From Arctopsyche grandis (Eukaryota; Arthropoda; Insecta; Trichoptera; Hydropsychidae): DNA of 64,000 bases. This document shows, one piece after another, positions 27,879-50,399 of this stretch. The DNA lies in contig NC_135356.1 of NCBI RefSeq assembly GCF_051622035.1, positions 8,158,579 through 8,222,578 of the forward strand, in the 5' to 3' direction. Below the pieces are notes generated by a model that worked only from the letters and a program-made list of their open reading frames with translations, was not told where the DNA came from and did no database searches. Made by a program: the position numbers and the translations under genes. The stretch's first letter is position 1, and each line of letters begins with the position of its first letter.

Positions 27879-28106
27879 ATGATATTGGACAGTGAAAGTG
27901 ACGAAAGCGAAATAATAGCTCCTCGCCGAGGAACTCGACAAATCAGCAGCTCTACTGATTCTGAAAATGAATTTATCGACAATAATCAATTCCCAAGTAA
28001 TAACTCCTTATATGACTTTGACAACGAACCCGAAATTTACTTTGATGATGAACCCGAAATTGAAGAGCTTTTATTTAAAAAATTGATAAATATTTATAAA
28101 GTTTGA
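27879..28106 (+). CDS. short acidic ORF, possibly the N-terminus of a decayed transposase
   Basis: 75 codons from ATG: MILDSESDESEII, APRRGTRQISSSTDSENEF, then a Glu/Asp/Pro-rich end. Acidic Ser/Asp/Glu N-termini of this style are common in piggyBac-type transposases, but nothing homologous to the catalytic part follows. TTAA-type MITEs lie nearby. It may be a relic or fortuitous; function unknown. Confidence 0.3.
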   Translation: MILDSESDESEIIAPRRGTRQISSSTDSENEFIDNNQFPSNNSLYDFDNEPEIYFDDEPEIEELLFKKLINIYKV

Positions 28107-28329
28107 TTGAAAAATAAATATAAATACGTATATAAAAAAAATGTGTCGTGCCACTGATGCACTGGCGGCTCAAAGAAAGTATTGAAATACGACAATTAAT
28201 GACGACAACAACGATCGTCATAGCAATCTTCGCCAATTTCAAAACAACGATTTATCGTTGTTGTAGCAGTCAAAGGGTAAAGCTACGATATGAAGTTTTA
28301 TTTATTTTTAGATATTATGGTATGAAAAT

Positions 28330-28399
28330 TATTTTTTTATTAAAAAGTTTTGGCGCCTCCCCTGGCAATAGTCCGCGCCTCCCAGTTTGGAAACCGCTG
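28330..28399 (-). mobile_element. terminus of a hAT-like element (CAGCGGTTTCCAAACTGGG)
   Basis: Reading the minus strand from 28399: CAGCGGTTTCCAAACTGGGA then GGCGCGG. This resembles the CAGNGGTTCYCAAACT ends of Charlie-like hATs. The other end was not found. Confidence 0.4.
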
Positions 28400-28423
28400 C
28401 TCTAGACTAGAATACCGCCTTAA

Positions 28424-29514
28424 GACGTGTTTAGACTCTAATATATCTTACAATATAAAATAAACAAAAGAAGTCTATTAATGAATGCATTTTTCACAAA
28501 CTAGTTCCGTCTTCTTCATTGTTGTTGAAATGTAATGCTCTCAAAATGAATAAAATCGATCGCGTGACATGTATTGGGAAAAAACTGGTACATTAAGGGG
28601 GTATTCTAGTCTAGAGACAAATTTTGGGCGTTTTTTAAAATTCAATAAAACAAAAACTAAAAAAAAATTGAAAAAATTACAGGCTGGTAAAGTGGGGGAG
28701 GTAAAAAAAAGGGTGCCTCCATCTTCAACCCTTCTAGTCATCCGAAAAAAAAAAAAGATTCTTAATTAATAAGAGTGTCCCTATGGTCCATACCACGGAA
28801 AAAAAATTTTTTTTCGCGAGACTGAAAAAAAAAGTCATTTTTTGGCCTTTTTTTTTCGAAGTTTTGAATTTTTGAAAAGAGGCATATATAAAAAAGAACC
28901 ACACCAAATTTTAAGTTAATTGGTACATTAGAACTTGAGATATCATGTCAAACTCGTTGGAAAAAGTAGTTTCGAGAAAAACGCGTTTCAAGTTTCGGGT
29001 AACGTTACGCGCCGGTTGGATGCCACGTCACTAAAACAGCTATATCCGAAAATAATTTGAATTTTGAAAAATCCTCTTAAGCACATATTCTTAAAGGTTT
29101 AAAATTTGAAAATATGAAACAAAAAAAATCGATTTTTTTCAAATTTCTAGACTAGAATACCCCCTTAAATAAGTGATGCTTCCTCCAATAATCACCTATT
29201 CGGTTCAATCTGATCGTTCCCATGTGCGACAAGAGACCAAGCCACAGTGTAAAATACTCTGCAGTTAGGGATTTCCATCGGATAATTCTGCTATGGATAA
29301 ATTCAAACATTCCGGTGTAAATGAGTCTTTATAAACGTAGACAAAGGAATTGCACAGATCACACGATTTTTTTCAATGCTTCTTGAAAAGGCTTAGCGGG
29401 TAGTATTCTTGTTTATTTTATGCATGCACAATGTGCAACGCACATCGGCGTTCTTCAGGCCCGTGGACTTGTCGTCAAAACCCCATTCAGCGTTGTTCAG
29501 CATTGAAAGGGTTG
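28424..29514 (-). mobile_element. piggyBac-type MITE, CCCTTTGAATGC family, interrupted copy
   Basis: The minus strand matches 25520-26110 in two blocks: from 29514 (CCCTTTCAATGCTG) down to 29169, then 28592 down to about 28424. The gap is exactly the TTAA-flanked element 28593-29168. A right end of that second family (TCTAGACTAGAATACCGCC, TTAA at 28420-28423) abuts its other side. Confidence 0.7.
28593..29168. mobile_element. piggyBac-type MITE with GGGGGTATTCTAGTCTAGA ends
   Basis: Identical 19-bp terminal inverted repeats lie directly inside TTAA at 28593-28596 and 29165-29168; 576 bp, non-coding. It is inserted in an older TTAA-type MITE. Confidence 0.9.
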
Positions 29515-31189
29515 ATGAAATATAAAATAAATATATATTATATAAACATGATAGAGAATGAACCGTTTCCACTTTTAAGTTTTTTTCCGAAAATGCGTCT
29601 TTGTATGTTTCCTAATCCTACAAAGTTATTTTAAATAATTATACATATAATCACTGCATATTCTTGATTTTGATATTCTTGCACAACTGTTGCCGCTTGA
29701 TTACTAATAGTCTTATACTTCTTTTTTTTTTTTACGTTTCACTTCGCCTATTTGTCTCACAATATTTCCTACATTTTCCCCATTGCTTTAAAACGTTGCT
29801 ATTTTGCGACGTTATTTTTTTTTACTTCAGGGTGACCTGTATAGGCTATACATGCTAATAATAATCGCTGGCAAGCTATATTTCGTCTCAATCCATCTAA
29901 TAGCTTCCAAATGCTTGGGTGACTAAAACGAAACAGTGTAAAAAGGCCTCACAACAATTTGTAGTCTTAGGACATCTCTCAGCAGCTGCCCCAAAATTAT
30001 TCCATATTCTAATTGAAAGGAGATGTGACTCTTTCGATGTAGGTTGCAAAGAAATATGTAATTTAGGACTTCGTTGTAGCTATCCTTGTTCGGGTATATG
30101 ACATATATGTATATGTTTTATTTTTAACTTGCTCTAAATTGTCATAGTTTTGTGTTTTCCTGTTCAGATTGGACATGTTCTGTATATGCATAGAACCCTG
30201 AAAACATGCACATTCGCTATTTACACAATATGCAAACACACACACACACACACTCCATATTGAGCGGATGTAAAGTTTTAATATGCGATCGAAATAAGAG
30301 TCGGCTGTCGATTTCAGTGACTGACTGCGTATATCTGGTTATAAGTACACTCCTATCTTATTTTTTTTTTATTTTAATGTGTTTTATGTATGACCCATGT
30401 CAATGTTGAATTTTATTTTTTTTTATGCCAGTTGAAGATGTTTCGTTATCGTGTTACAAATGTGCAACTTCGAATCGCACTGTTTACTAGCATTTGTGGT
30501 TTAAATTTGCAAAGTTACTGGATCTGTTGGAAAACTATTGTATGTATTGTAGTAATGAATATTGAAACTGATATTTGAACGCACCTTAAAGTTTTGCTTA
30601 TTTCATTGTGTATCTATATACGTACATACATACATGTAAGCTCTGCCGTAGCTTATGTGACTTTCTTCACCAGATTGATTTCCAGCGCCCGGTAAACTTC
30701 ATATATTTTCCAAACGGTGTGTGTTGACTCGTTTCATATTACATACACAAGTACTCATTTAACACAGCCGAACTCTTCTTGAGCCGATCTTCCTGGATTT
30801 ATAGTTGATTTTAAATTAGCTTTTCTAAGCTGGCCGCACGGACAGATGAATGAATTCGTCAATGAAGATTTTCGATGGTAGATTGAAGAATCGCATCGAT
30901 TGACATTCCTATATTCGAATGTGAACGGTTGAGATGTTTTATTTCGTAAAGGAAACACATTTCTCGTGTGTCTTTTATTTCTTGTGCTGTTGGAAGTATT
31001 TCTAAATCAATACTTTTTCTATTTTTATACACTTCCGTTTCAATCCATTCGCTTCAATAATATTATTTCCTTGTCGCCTCTCGGTGAACGGGAATTCTCC
31101 CTAAGGTGAGAGAGTCTGCGCGGAAAACGAAGGTTAAGCGTGTCGGATTATTAAAAGTATAGTGCCGATGTCTTTTGTGTTGTAAGCCC
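29515..31189. other. no gene recognised
   Basis: AT-rich sequence; a (CA)n run lies near 30236-30252. No motif-bearing frame. Confidence 0.4.
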
Positions 31190-31320
31190 CCTCGCTGAAG
31201 ATTTCGCCAACATGTCCAACTAGAATTATTTAGAAATCCAATAGAAAGCAGGTATAAAAAAATTGAAGCTAATCCAAACACACCCTACCGATCAGCGTTG
31301 GTCAGCATTCAAAGGGTTAG
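31190..31320 (-). mobile_element. piggyBac-type MITE fragment
   Basis: The minus strand starts CCCTTTGAATGCTGACC at about 31316 and continues into sequence shared with 25975-26050 of the full copy. Confidence 0.65.
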
Positions 31321-33352
31321 AGTCTTTTAAGGCGTACATTGTTCAATCATTTGTGTATACATATATACAACCAGCTTGTACTTATAGAACCGGTGTAATC
31401 GTTTTATGCAATCTTTTGAATTATTTATCAATGTAAATAATTCAAATGAGGTAACGTAAGACCCGACAAAAGAAAAATCCAGTTGCATATATTCTGATGC
31501 GAGTGATCGATTAGAAATCGTATAAATCTGAAAATTGCATAGTATTATGTTATCGGCGTTGGAAATGCTACGAACCCTGACATTCTTGGAAAATACATCG
31601 GATTGTGCCCATATTTTATTGATTTCGGACCTGGCAAATTGTGTATTGATTTAGTATTGCGTATCTGCTCTTTCCTGGAATATGAATTACCATATATGGT
31701 GCTGAACATTTTGAATATTTCGCAGCAAACCACAAACGCATTTCAACTACTGGATAATGGGATTAGTGTCTATGCCACCCGGGAACATATTCCATTTAAT
31801 TTGAATGTTAATATCGTAATCGATTTGATAACGTGTGTGAACATGTGTCGAGTTACAGCACAAAGGGATGACGTTTTTGGAACGGTGGCAACCCAGATGC
31901 AGATTTAAGATGCACCGCTTCCAAGTATCTTCTACATATATGTATGATTTACGTGAGCCCACTTTGTATGCCCATACATATATTATTACCATGGAGACTT
32001 TCGAAAATCAGATATTCGACATTTTTCGAATTAGTTCGACATTTTTAAGTTATTAAAATCGGATTCGAATAGTGGGGGAAGTGTATTTCGTGCCCTTTTA
32101 ATGGTTCTACAGCTTCCCTTAGGACTCCGTACCTAGTTTGCACTCAGCCCTGACCTACTATGCCCCCCCCCCATCTAGACACGGCCCTTCTACGTGTACA
32201 AATATACTGTACGTTTGTCTGTGTGTCGTGAGGTTTGCATCAAATCGTGGCTTAATGCATCGTGTAATGGGAAATGGAAAAGATAGACAGATTGATGTGT
32301 TTTTTTTTTTATTTATTTTTTGTCCGGGAAAATAATCCTCTTTGTTTCCACGTTGGCTCGTTTTATTTGTTCAACATCGTTATGGTTCAATATTTATGTA
32401 AATGCTGGGGACGGCACGAGGCAAAGCTTGCTTTGAAAGCACGTATCTTGGAATATTGTCGGTGGAGTTTATTTCGATTGAAAAGTGTCATAATGAAGAT
32501 TTTTTTCGTTTTTGCGTATAAAATTCGCTTCTAAATTTCCCATTTTATTGATTGCCGTTTTTGATGTGCCTGGGAGCTATTTTTGTAATAGAGCGAATGG
32601 CAAGGGAAATAGCATGATTTAACTGTGGTAACCAAGGGAATAAGATGGTACTCAGAAAATGTGTTGGCTCACATGCTTTCACGATCGATTTCAATTGCGC
32701 CGAAATCTGCTTAGTGGTTATAATTATACATTTCGCATCTGATAGATTTTCGTATTTGTATCGTTATACATATAATATGTACGTATGTATTTGGTGGGTT
32801 GTTTTCGCCGACACGCTTTTGATTTCGTACTGTAATTCGAAAGTTGTCAATAGGATTCGATTCGTATTGGTGCTCATCATACACGTATAACTGAATCTTT
32901 GGGGAGATGAAAGTAGGAGTTTTGATACGGCCAATTTTAAATTGCTCCCCTTCGTTTGGCGTTACAATGTTGACTTCAGCGCTTTGCTTCGTGCTTTTGA
33001 TTTAGATTTCCCAGTATTTTTTTTATAATCGGTAATAAGTTTTATTTAACAGAAAGCGATAAAAACTCCGAGTTCGCCGTTTGTCGCCGATGGAATTACG
33101 ATTCATTTTAATTTATAATGGGTCTTATATATTGAAGGATTGTTATTATTTAAAAAATATAAATTAAATTAGTCAAAGAGAACTAAATAAAAAAAAAAAT
33201 TTCTTTGTTTATATAATAATAAAAAATATCTGGAGCAAAACTTTTCAGGTTCAAAAAAAAGGGCAAAATTTTTCAGGTTCCGATTATTATTTTTTGCTTC
33301 TCTTCTCTCATCAGTCTTTTGATATCGTCGTTCTAATGGTCATGTATGGGCA
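31321..33352. other. no gene recognised
   Basis: AT-rich intergenic or 5' intron sequence. The open frame 31603-31908 has no recognisable motif. Confidence 0.4.
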
Positions 33353-33793
33353 CTACGGAATCAACTCTGAATTTCTTACATTCAGACTACTAATTCGTGA
33401 GGCTTTTTCCTGTTTAAACGCCTCAGCTGTTGAGTTGTATCCAGCAATTGCAAAGCTTTTATATAAGGGCGATGGTGCAATCTCCCCTGGTGCTTCCTGG
33501 TACATTCCCGGATCACCTCTTACTGTTTGCATTTTCAGATCCATGTAGATCTCCGCATTTGTAACAAAGCGATATGCATTGGTGATGATTATCAGATACC
33601 GGCTTTGGCATTTTTGCATGTATACAATAACGATTCCGGGGGGGGGGAGAGGTGAGGATGATGGCTGAATATAAAAATGATAATTCTTCACAATTTTCGA
33701 AGTTTTCATTAGGCTTCTATTTTCTACTAACGTTTTCACCATTGACAATTCGATAAGTGATTCTGGAAAGGAATTGATAGTTGATTTATACAT
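33353..33793 (-). CDS. unassigned 146-codon ORF, minus strand
   Basis: The longest unexplained open frame in the non-repetitive part. It has balanced amino-acid composition (for example FAIAGYNSTAEAFKQEKASR) and no simple-sequence bias. It starts at an ATG and ends at a stop 367 bp before the CECR2-like exon on the other strand. I do not recognise a family. It could be an exon of a small gene, a decayed transposon frame or chance. Confidence 0.25.
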   Translation of the reverse strand: MYKSTINSFPESLIELSMVKTLVENRSLMKTSKIVKNYHFYIQPSSSPLPPPGIVIVYMQKCQSRYLIIITNAYRFVTNAEIYMDLKMQTVRGDPGMYQEAPGEIAPSPLYKSFAIAGYNSTAEAFKQEKASRISSLNVRNSELIP

Positions 33794-34159
33794 AATTCAA
33801 GTAAAAACGTATAACTATTATGCATTGTATTGTTAAAAAGAAGAAATAAAATAGTATGAAAACTGGAAATAAAAATTACGTAGTTATTACGATCATATAA
33901 TTTTACGATCTAAGGAAATAATATGTCTGTAAATTTATGAAAGAAGTCACATAATGAGAGTCAACAAGTATATTTTCATCACTGGACAGTTTGAAAACGC
34001 GATATTCTCCCCTCTCCTTTGTCCTCATCTGGATTTGTCGAATAATCGATATTTTACTAAAGTTTATTTGTTTACAATATTGTGTGTGAATCATGATCAG
34101 TAAATATATGTATAAACAAAGGCTTAATGTTTCAATTGTATTTTTAATCTTTGTTTAAG
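33794..34159. other. intron or upstream flank of the CECR2-like gene
   Basis: Ends in a pyrimidine-rich acceptor (CTTTGTTTAAG at 34149-34159). No other feature. Confidence 0.6.
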
Positions 34160-44447
<10,288 letters not shown>

Positions 44448-45218
44448 ATATTTTCAGATGTGAATTTTTTGAATGATATTAACTGTGCATAAAATATATA
44501 ACATAATATATTTGTAATTAGTGGTTAAACATTATTTTATTATCTCGATTTAATTAGACAATATTGCAAATCAAAAAAAGATCTATTCTAAATTTACCAG
44601 AGATGTTTTCAGATATAACTTTTATTTTTATTTTTGTTATACATTTTATTTTGAATGAAATTGAAACACATTTCGGATAGATTCTATTAAATATAAAAAA
44701 AAAATCCCAATTTATGTATATATACATAGATTACATATAAATATATATATATATGTGTGAAAAAAAATGTTTAACTTTATATAATTATATTTTAAATGTT
44801 TAATGATAACAGTTAGCTCCGTTTGTCAGAATTGCGTACACGTATGAGTTATGATGACGGCTCCAATAGTAGCTTTGTATTGATTTATTTATATTATTTC
44901 GCTTTATTCGTATGAAAACCACTACATATATTAATTTTATGCGTTCTCGAATACAAAGCATACATACTTTCATTCTACTTTCACTTGATTCAAATGGTGT
45001 TTTATTTTTATTGAACTTTACGGGCCTAAGATGCAACCGATTATTTTTTAATCGAAATGGAATTATTTGTGTATATTATTATTGATGAAATTTCATAGTT
45101 TTTTTTAATTTATTTGATAGTTTTAAATGAACCCTTTATTAAATGTATATGCATGTATGTTTCACTCATTAGTAGCAGATTAATCGTGAATTTATAACAA
45201 AGGTCACACATACAGACA

Positions 45219-45264
<46 letters not shown>

Positions 45265-46190
45265 TAGGTATTAGGATTGTTTTTATTTTTAGTGAAAATA
45301 TTTTAATTTATAGGTGTATATTTACATTATTATGTCGGTGGTGATTAAATCACTTCTGAATTGCACTTTATAAATGTTTTGAAATCAATTGCTGTCTATT
45401 ATATTATATTATATCAAAGAGGTATAATTTTAAAATTTATTGATTAAATGTAATAGTTAATGGAATTCTTTTTAGACGGGAGCTCGGCTTCTCATATATT
45501 GTTTACAAAGTATGTGCCACTGATGTTTGTGTATATTATTATACGGTGTTATCACTCTGTGTACATTTCTATAGTTGATAATTGATAATATGTAATGGTG
45601 TTCCTTCCACCTTCCCCCTCCTAATCCTTTCTGTCCCGATTCGTATGGATTTTGTTGTTCTCGAATATGCATACATATGTTTTGGCATTTTGCAGACCAG
45701 TGTTGAAGGATTTAGGTGCGTTTGTAAGCTCTCTGTAATGAATTGGAATCTCGTGTGCAATATATCGACGAAACATGTTTTTTCTCTGGTTTTGTATTTA
45801 GTTTTGTTGTATAACAGTGATTGGCATACTTTTTGGCATTCGAAAGTTCATTTAAATATTGAAGAATACGATTTGCATAATATATTTGCATGCGTGAATT
45901 ATATTGTTATCAACTTAAACGATGGTTTTCCAATCACTGATATAGAAAAAATCTTTAATTACCATTGTGATTTAAATGGATTTTTTTTTGTATAGTTTTA
46001 GTTTCTATCTTGTGAATATTATTTACTGATGTAAATAATATCATTTTAATCTTTTTTATTTGTCTTTTTATTCAATGAAACATTTTTTTATACACCACAA
46101 TATAAAGTGTTCAATATGTTTGTTGTTCATATTTCAATTCCCTTGTTTCCTTGTTTTATAATAAAATATTTATTAAAATCAATTTCATTT
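44448..46190 (+). other. probable 3' UTR of the CECR2-like gene
   Basis: This AT-rich, non-repetitive stretch follows the stop codon. A (CA)n run lies at 45213-45261. A canonical AATAAA at 46160-46165 is a plausible polyadenylation signal. No convincing ORF was seen. The extent is inferred and would need transcript data. Confidence 0.4.
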
Positions 46191-46615
46191 CTTAAAATAC
46201 AAAAACTCTTAGCAGGTTTTGGGTTGGGTTAGCTGATACTTTGTGGTACCTCAACAGTGCCATATGTTCTGTGACCGAGATCGCTTTTTGTGGAGTAATC
46301 ACCGTTACCAGCAGCTATATTTTGTAACCACAACCTCTACTGGTAAATAATTATAGAAGTAGGCGACGATGGGAGCGAACAAACCTTTCGGGACGCTCAA
46401 ATATCCTGATTTACCACTTTTAAGATTACTTCCAACGTTTAGCTCGGAGTTCAATACAAACTGCAGTGATATTCAACGGTGTACCTTTTGTCAGTTGTAT
46501 AGAATGAAATAAATGGATGAAATTCTTGCGCTTAAATTGAAAACTGGAATAAGTCGAATATTAAAAATATCTCAAGGATAAGAGTCAATAAAAATACCGA
46601 TTACAGATTTGGAAT

Positions 46616-47064
46616 TGTAACGTAGGGGTGGGTTCAGGGTTCAAATGAAATTATATTCAAATAAATTATATTTAATAAAACAGAAGTTGTTTTTTAGACA
46701 ATTAGGCTCTTGCAAACACTGCTTTTTGTGAACGTTGCGCCCACGTGATTATAAGTATTGTTGCGTAGTGGTAGGTTCAGGATCCAAATGCAAGGCGAAA
46801 GTCGCTTCACGGCATTTATTCAAAAATCCCAGAGGTCCACATGGAACCAGCGCTCACTTCAGAATAATTTGATCCACCGCGTATACCTCCTTATAAAGGA
46901 CAAGTTACACAGCATTGTTAACACACGCATTCGCCCAGGTCTGTGAGAATACCAGTGTATCCTTTGTTCGGGCACTTAGTGCTATTTAGCCTATTCCGGG
47001 GTTTCTATTGTTCACCCACAAATGCACTTAGACAGTGGATACTCTCTCATGTGACCACGTTACA
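46616..47064 (+). mobile_element. candidate solo LTR
   Basis: Begins TGTAACGTAG and ends CCACGTTACA (TG...CA ends with inverted TGTAACG/CGTTACA), flanked by GAAT at 46612-46615 and 47065-47068. An internal direct repeat (GGTTCAGG...CCAAATG near 46770, also GGTTCAGGGTTCAAATG near 46630) suggests a partial duplication. No coding region. Confidence 0.55.
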
Positions 47065-47550
47065 GAATCAATATTATTAATTTAGTCGAAATCTATAATA
47101 ATTGGCATTAGATTAATGTTTTGTGTGCTTACTTTTTCATGTCTGGATATTTTTGAGTTACGCACATTGCGATCGCGCAAATGACAATCATTGGCATGAA
47201 AATCGCGAATACGGAATATCTGGCACTCGAGTTCTCGTTAGTATGATAGTTCGCGTGGAAACTCGATGAATGGAATTTTCGAGTGCCAGATGTTCCGTGA
47301 TCGAGATTTTAATGACGTATGCGAGGTCGCTTTGTGCGGAGTAATCACCGAACCGTTTGAGTTTTGCACGTGTATGAAGATATTAGTAAACGGGTTACAT
47401 TCCAAATTGCAGAAAACTGCCCAAAAAATTTTTTTACGAGATCTAGGCAGTTTTCTGTACGGCAATTTTCCTGTGCGACAGAAGATCCGCGCGAGCGATT
47501 TTGTTAGCGGCGGTTATCCTGGTAGCGATTCACATTTGGGATGTAGTCAC

Positions 47551-47857
47551 CAGTGGCGGCTCGTCTATATGGCTACGTCCAGACTACCGATATATACACC
47601 CGATATTTGCGAATTTTAAATAACTAAATAGCAACCACAGGTTGCAATATGGGAACTGGATATGGAAAATTCGAGAATATCGGGTGTAGATATCGGTAGT
47701 GTGGACGTAGCCTATGGGCTGCGGGGCTACAGCCTCCCAGTATAGTACAAATGCATGCTATTTTTGTCTGCATTTGATCACCGGTATGGTCAACGAGCTA
47801 TTACATCCCGAATAATCTGCAGCCCCCCCCTCTATGAATTCTCACGAGCCGTCACTG
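47551..47857. mobile_element. hAT-type MITE
   Basis: Ends CAGTGGCGGCTCGT and complement of CAGTGACGGCTCGT, flanked by a perfect 8-bp duplication GTAGTCAC (47543-47550, 47858-47865). Confidence 0.88.
47571..47712. mobile_element. Harbinger-like MITE nested in the hAT MITE
   Basis: Ends GGCTACGTCCAGACTACCGA and complement of GGCTACGTCCACACTACCGA, flanked by TAT on both sides. The core GCAACCACAGGTTGC is shared with 21120-21313. Confidence 0.8.
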
Positions 47858-48429
47858 GTAGTCACTGAAACGAATCGATGCGGTGCAAACAGTCGAAAAG
47901 CGCCAGACAGACTGAACCACAGATTAATGGCACGTGTACCTTATGCGTGCGCACTGCTCGCACTGCTCGAAGTCCCGACATACCTACCCTGTATACGTTC
48001 TGTGCTTCTGATTCCGAACTTTTCCTTATTAAATTATTAAAAACTCGCCAGAAAGATCCAACTCAATTTTAATAATTGCATCTGTGCACATCGAATGATT
48101 ACTCGTCATCTGATGTGCAAGTTTTCATTCGTGAAGTCGAGAATTGCATTTAAAGCAGCCATCCAGTTAATCTGTGGTTCAATCTGTCTGGCGCTTTTCG
48201 ATCGTTTGCACCAAACCCGAACCGAATATATTGCCAGATATTCCGTATTCACGATTTTTGTGGCAACGATTGTCGTGCGCGCGATTGCAATTTGCGCAAC
48301 AATCCGTTTACCGAAGATATTATGTATCTCTTATCTAATTTGATGAAGAGAACTTGATCAAATAACATTACAGAATAAAACTACGCTTCGAAAAGTCCTG
48401 GCATTAATAAATAATTCGATTTACGAAAA

Positions 48430-48643
48430 ATCGATTTCGAATTGTGACACTGGCAGCACTACTTTGTGAGGAATTTAACGCGACGGGAGAGAAGAGGGGG
48501 GGGACGCTATCACTCGTTTCTCAGTCTGTGGTTTCGCGTTGTGTGGGACGGATGTTGAGGTGTGGTCGGCAGGTGGCAGCTGGAGCTGCGCCCCCCGACA
48601 TGCTTCGAGCCTTCGACATCATCTAATACAATCGCCCCCATCG
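48430..48643 (+). promoter_or_regulatory. candidate promoter and untranslated first exon of trc
   Basis: A GC-rich, CpG-rich block in otherwise AT-rich DNA ends in the strong splice donor consensus TCG|GTGAGT at 48643/48644. It lies 5.8 kb upstream of the trc coding start, whose exon has a splice acceptor at 54406-54407 just before the ATG. A non-coding 5' exon is therefore required, and this is the best-looking donor on this strand. The assignment is inference from position and composition. Confidence 0.4.
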
Positions 48644-49296
48644 GTGAGTAACCCCCCCCCCGGTCCTCCACCCCGTCGCCCCCCCCCACACACCAACCCC
48701 CCCACCTGTCTATCCTATTGTACTTTCGCTAATGATTTTCCATGACCAATGAAAGCCTTCTGAACGTGACGTTGTTCTCTTTGTAATGTAACGGTACTAA
48801 TGCCAGTTGCTCTTGTGTCTTAAATGTCTGAGTATGTATTGTACTTTTCAGGTGACATGACTTCTGTCAAATGTGTCAATGACACAAAAACCCTTTCAAA
48901 TTGTCCAATCGAATGTCTGTAAGTGTTTCGGTAATTGTATGGTACGTTTTCTATCTTCTTCCTTTGTGTGAAAGTTTTGCTTTCAACATGGAGGGTGTGG
49001 TGGAAAAAAATGTAAGAAGGTTAATAATTTGCCAATGATCTTTTTTTTTAATTGCAAAGTAAATCTGTTTGAATCAAATCATCCCAGAATGTACATATAT
49101 TAAGTTTTAAAAAAGTACTAGTGAAAAGAATTAAGGGTTAAAATTACATAGGTGAATGCGATGTGAAATCGTTTTCAGTTACGAATATACATACAATGAA
49201 ATGTTTTTATGATTATTCCCAACAAGAGGATTGCCCGCACGAGGATCCTGTACACAAAAAAAACCAATTGAAAATCATATGCAATACCCATGTAAA
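48644..49296. other. no gene recognised, likely trc first intron
   Basis: C-rich runs follow the donor (48650-48710), then AT-rich sequence without motifs. Confidence 0.4.
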
Positions 49297-49930
49297 CCAG
49301 CAGAATGAACTAGTGGTTAGCGTATATTTGACAAAGTGGTCACAGGTTCAAATCCCACTGGTTTCTGCTGGCCAGACCTTGGATTTGTGATCGTTTACTG
49401 TCAGAGTTTGCCAATTTATCTGATTTTCATTGAAACGGTTCCAACAAATTGGCAACCCTACCCATTTTCTCGCCTATCTCGAGCTTTCAGCAATCGCGAA
49501 TTTCGCCCAATTGTATAAAATGCTGCAAATTTACAAATTTCACAATAGATGTCTCTGTGAATGTTAATTGATTTGTATTTACTGAATTTCACTGAATTGT
49601 TTAAAAAAATGCTGCAAATTTACAAATTTCACCATAGATGTCTCTGTGGATGTTGATTGATTTGTATTTACTGAATTTCGCTGAATTGTTTAAAAAAATG
49701 CTGCAAATTTACAAATTTCACCATAGATGTCTCTGTGGATGTTGATTGATTTGTATTTACTGAATTTCGCTGAATTGTTTAAAAAAATGCTGCAAATTTA
49801 CAAATTTGACCATAGATGTCTCTGTGGATGTTGATTAATATGTATTTACTTTGTGTAATAATACTTGTATCAAATGTACAATGTTTCTGGCCAAGAAGGC
49901 GCGGCGCATTGGCCTTCCTGGTATAAATTT
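49297..49930 (+). mobile_element. tRNA-derived SINE, copy C, with internal 89-bp tandem repeats
   Basis: B-box-like GGTTCAAATCCC near 49347, the body GTTTGCCAATTTATCTGATT and ending GGCCTTCCTGGTAT match copies A and B. Between body and tail the segment at 49521-49855 is amplified. Confidence 0.7.
49521..49855 (+). repeat. 89-bp tandem repeat, 3.7 copies
   Basis: TGCTGCAAATTTACAAATTT starts at 49521, 49610, 49699 and 49788: a constant 89-bp period with few substitutions. Confidence 0.95.
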
Positions 49931-49971
49931 AAAGAAAAATGTGAGCAATCCTATAGTGGGGAATAATTACC

Positions 49972-50190
<219 letters not shown>

Positions 50191-50399
50191 GTAGGATCAA
50201 GGGGGTGCAAGGGGTTCTAATTGATACACGTCAGACCTGCCGAAGGGCAAGTACCACATATACGGTTACTTGCTAGGTAGTGCACTCTGTCCATTCACAC
50301 TAGGCACGCTCGATAACTGCTTAACTCTTTCCTTCATACATACATATGTATGTATGTACATATATATACAAATTATTTTTATGAGGGGTTGTTTGATTT

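Larger units (their letters stand above)
47100..48315. mobile_element. large foldback element hosting nested MITEs
   Basis: Inverted arms: CGGAATATCTGGCA near 47213 against TGCCAGATATTCCG near 48230, and GAAAAGCGCCAGACAGACTG near 47894 against its complement near 48187. Part of the left arm (GGAGTAATCACCG near 47338) also recurs near 46293. No coding capacity was seen. Confidence 0.5.

Noticed and set aside
31603-31908. 101-codon plus-strand frame as a gene
   Set aside because: No family features, and overlapping minus-strand frames of similar quality.
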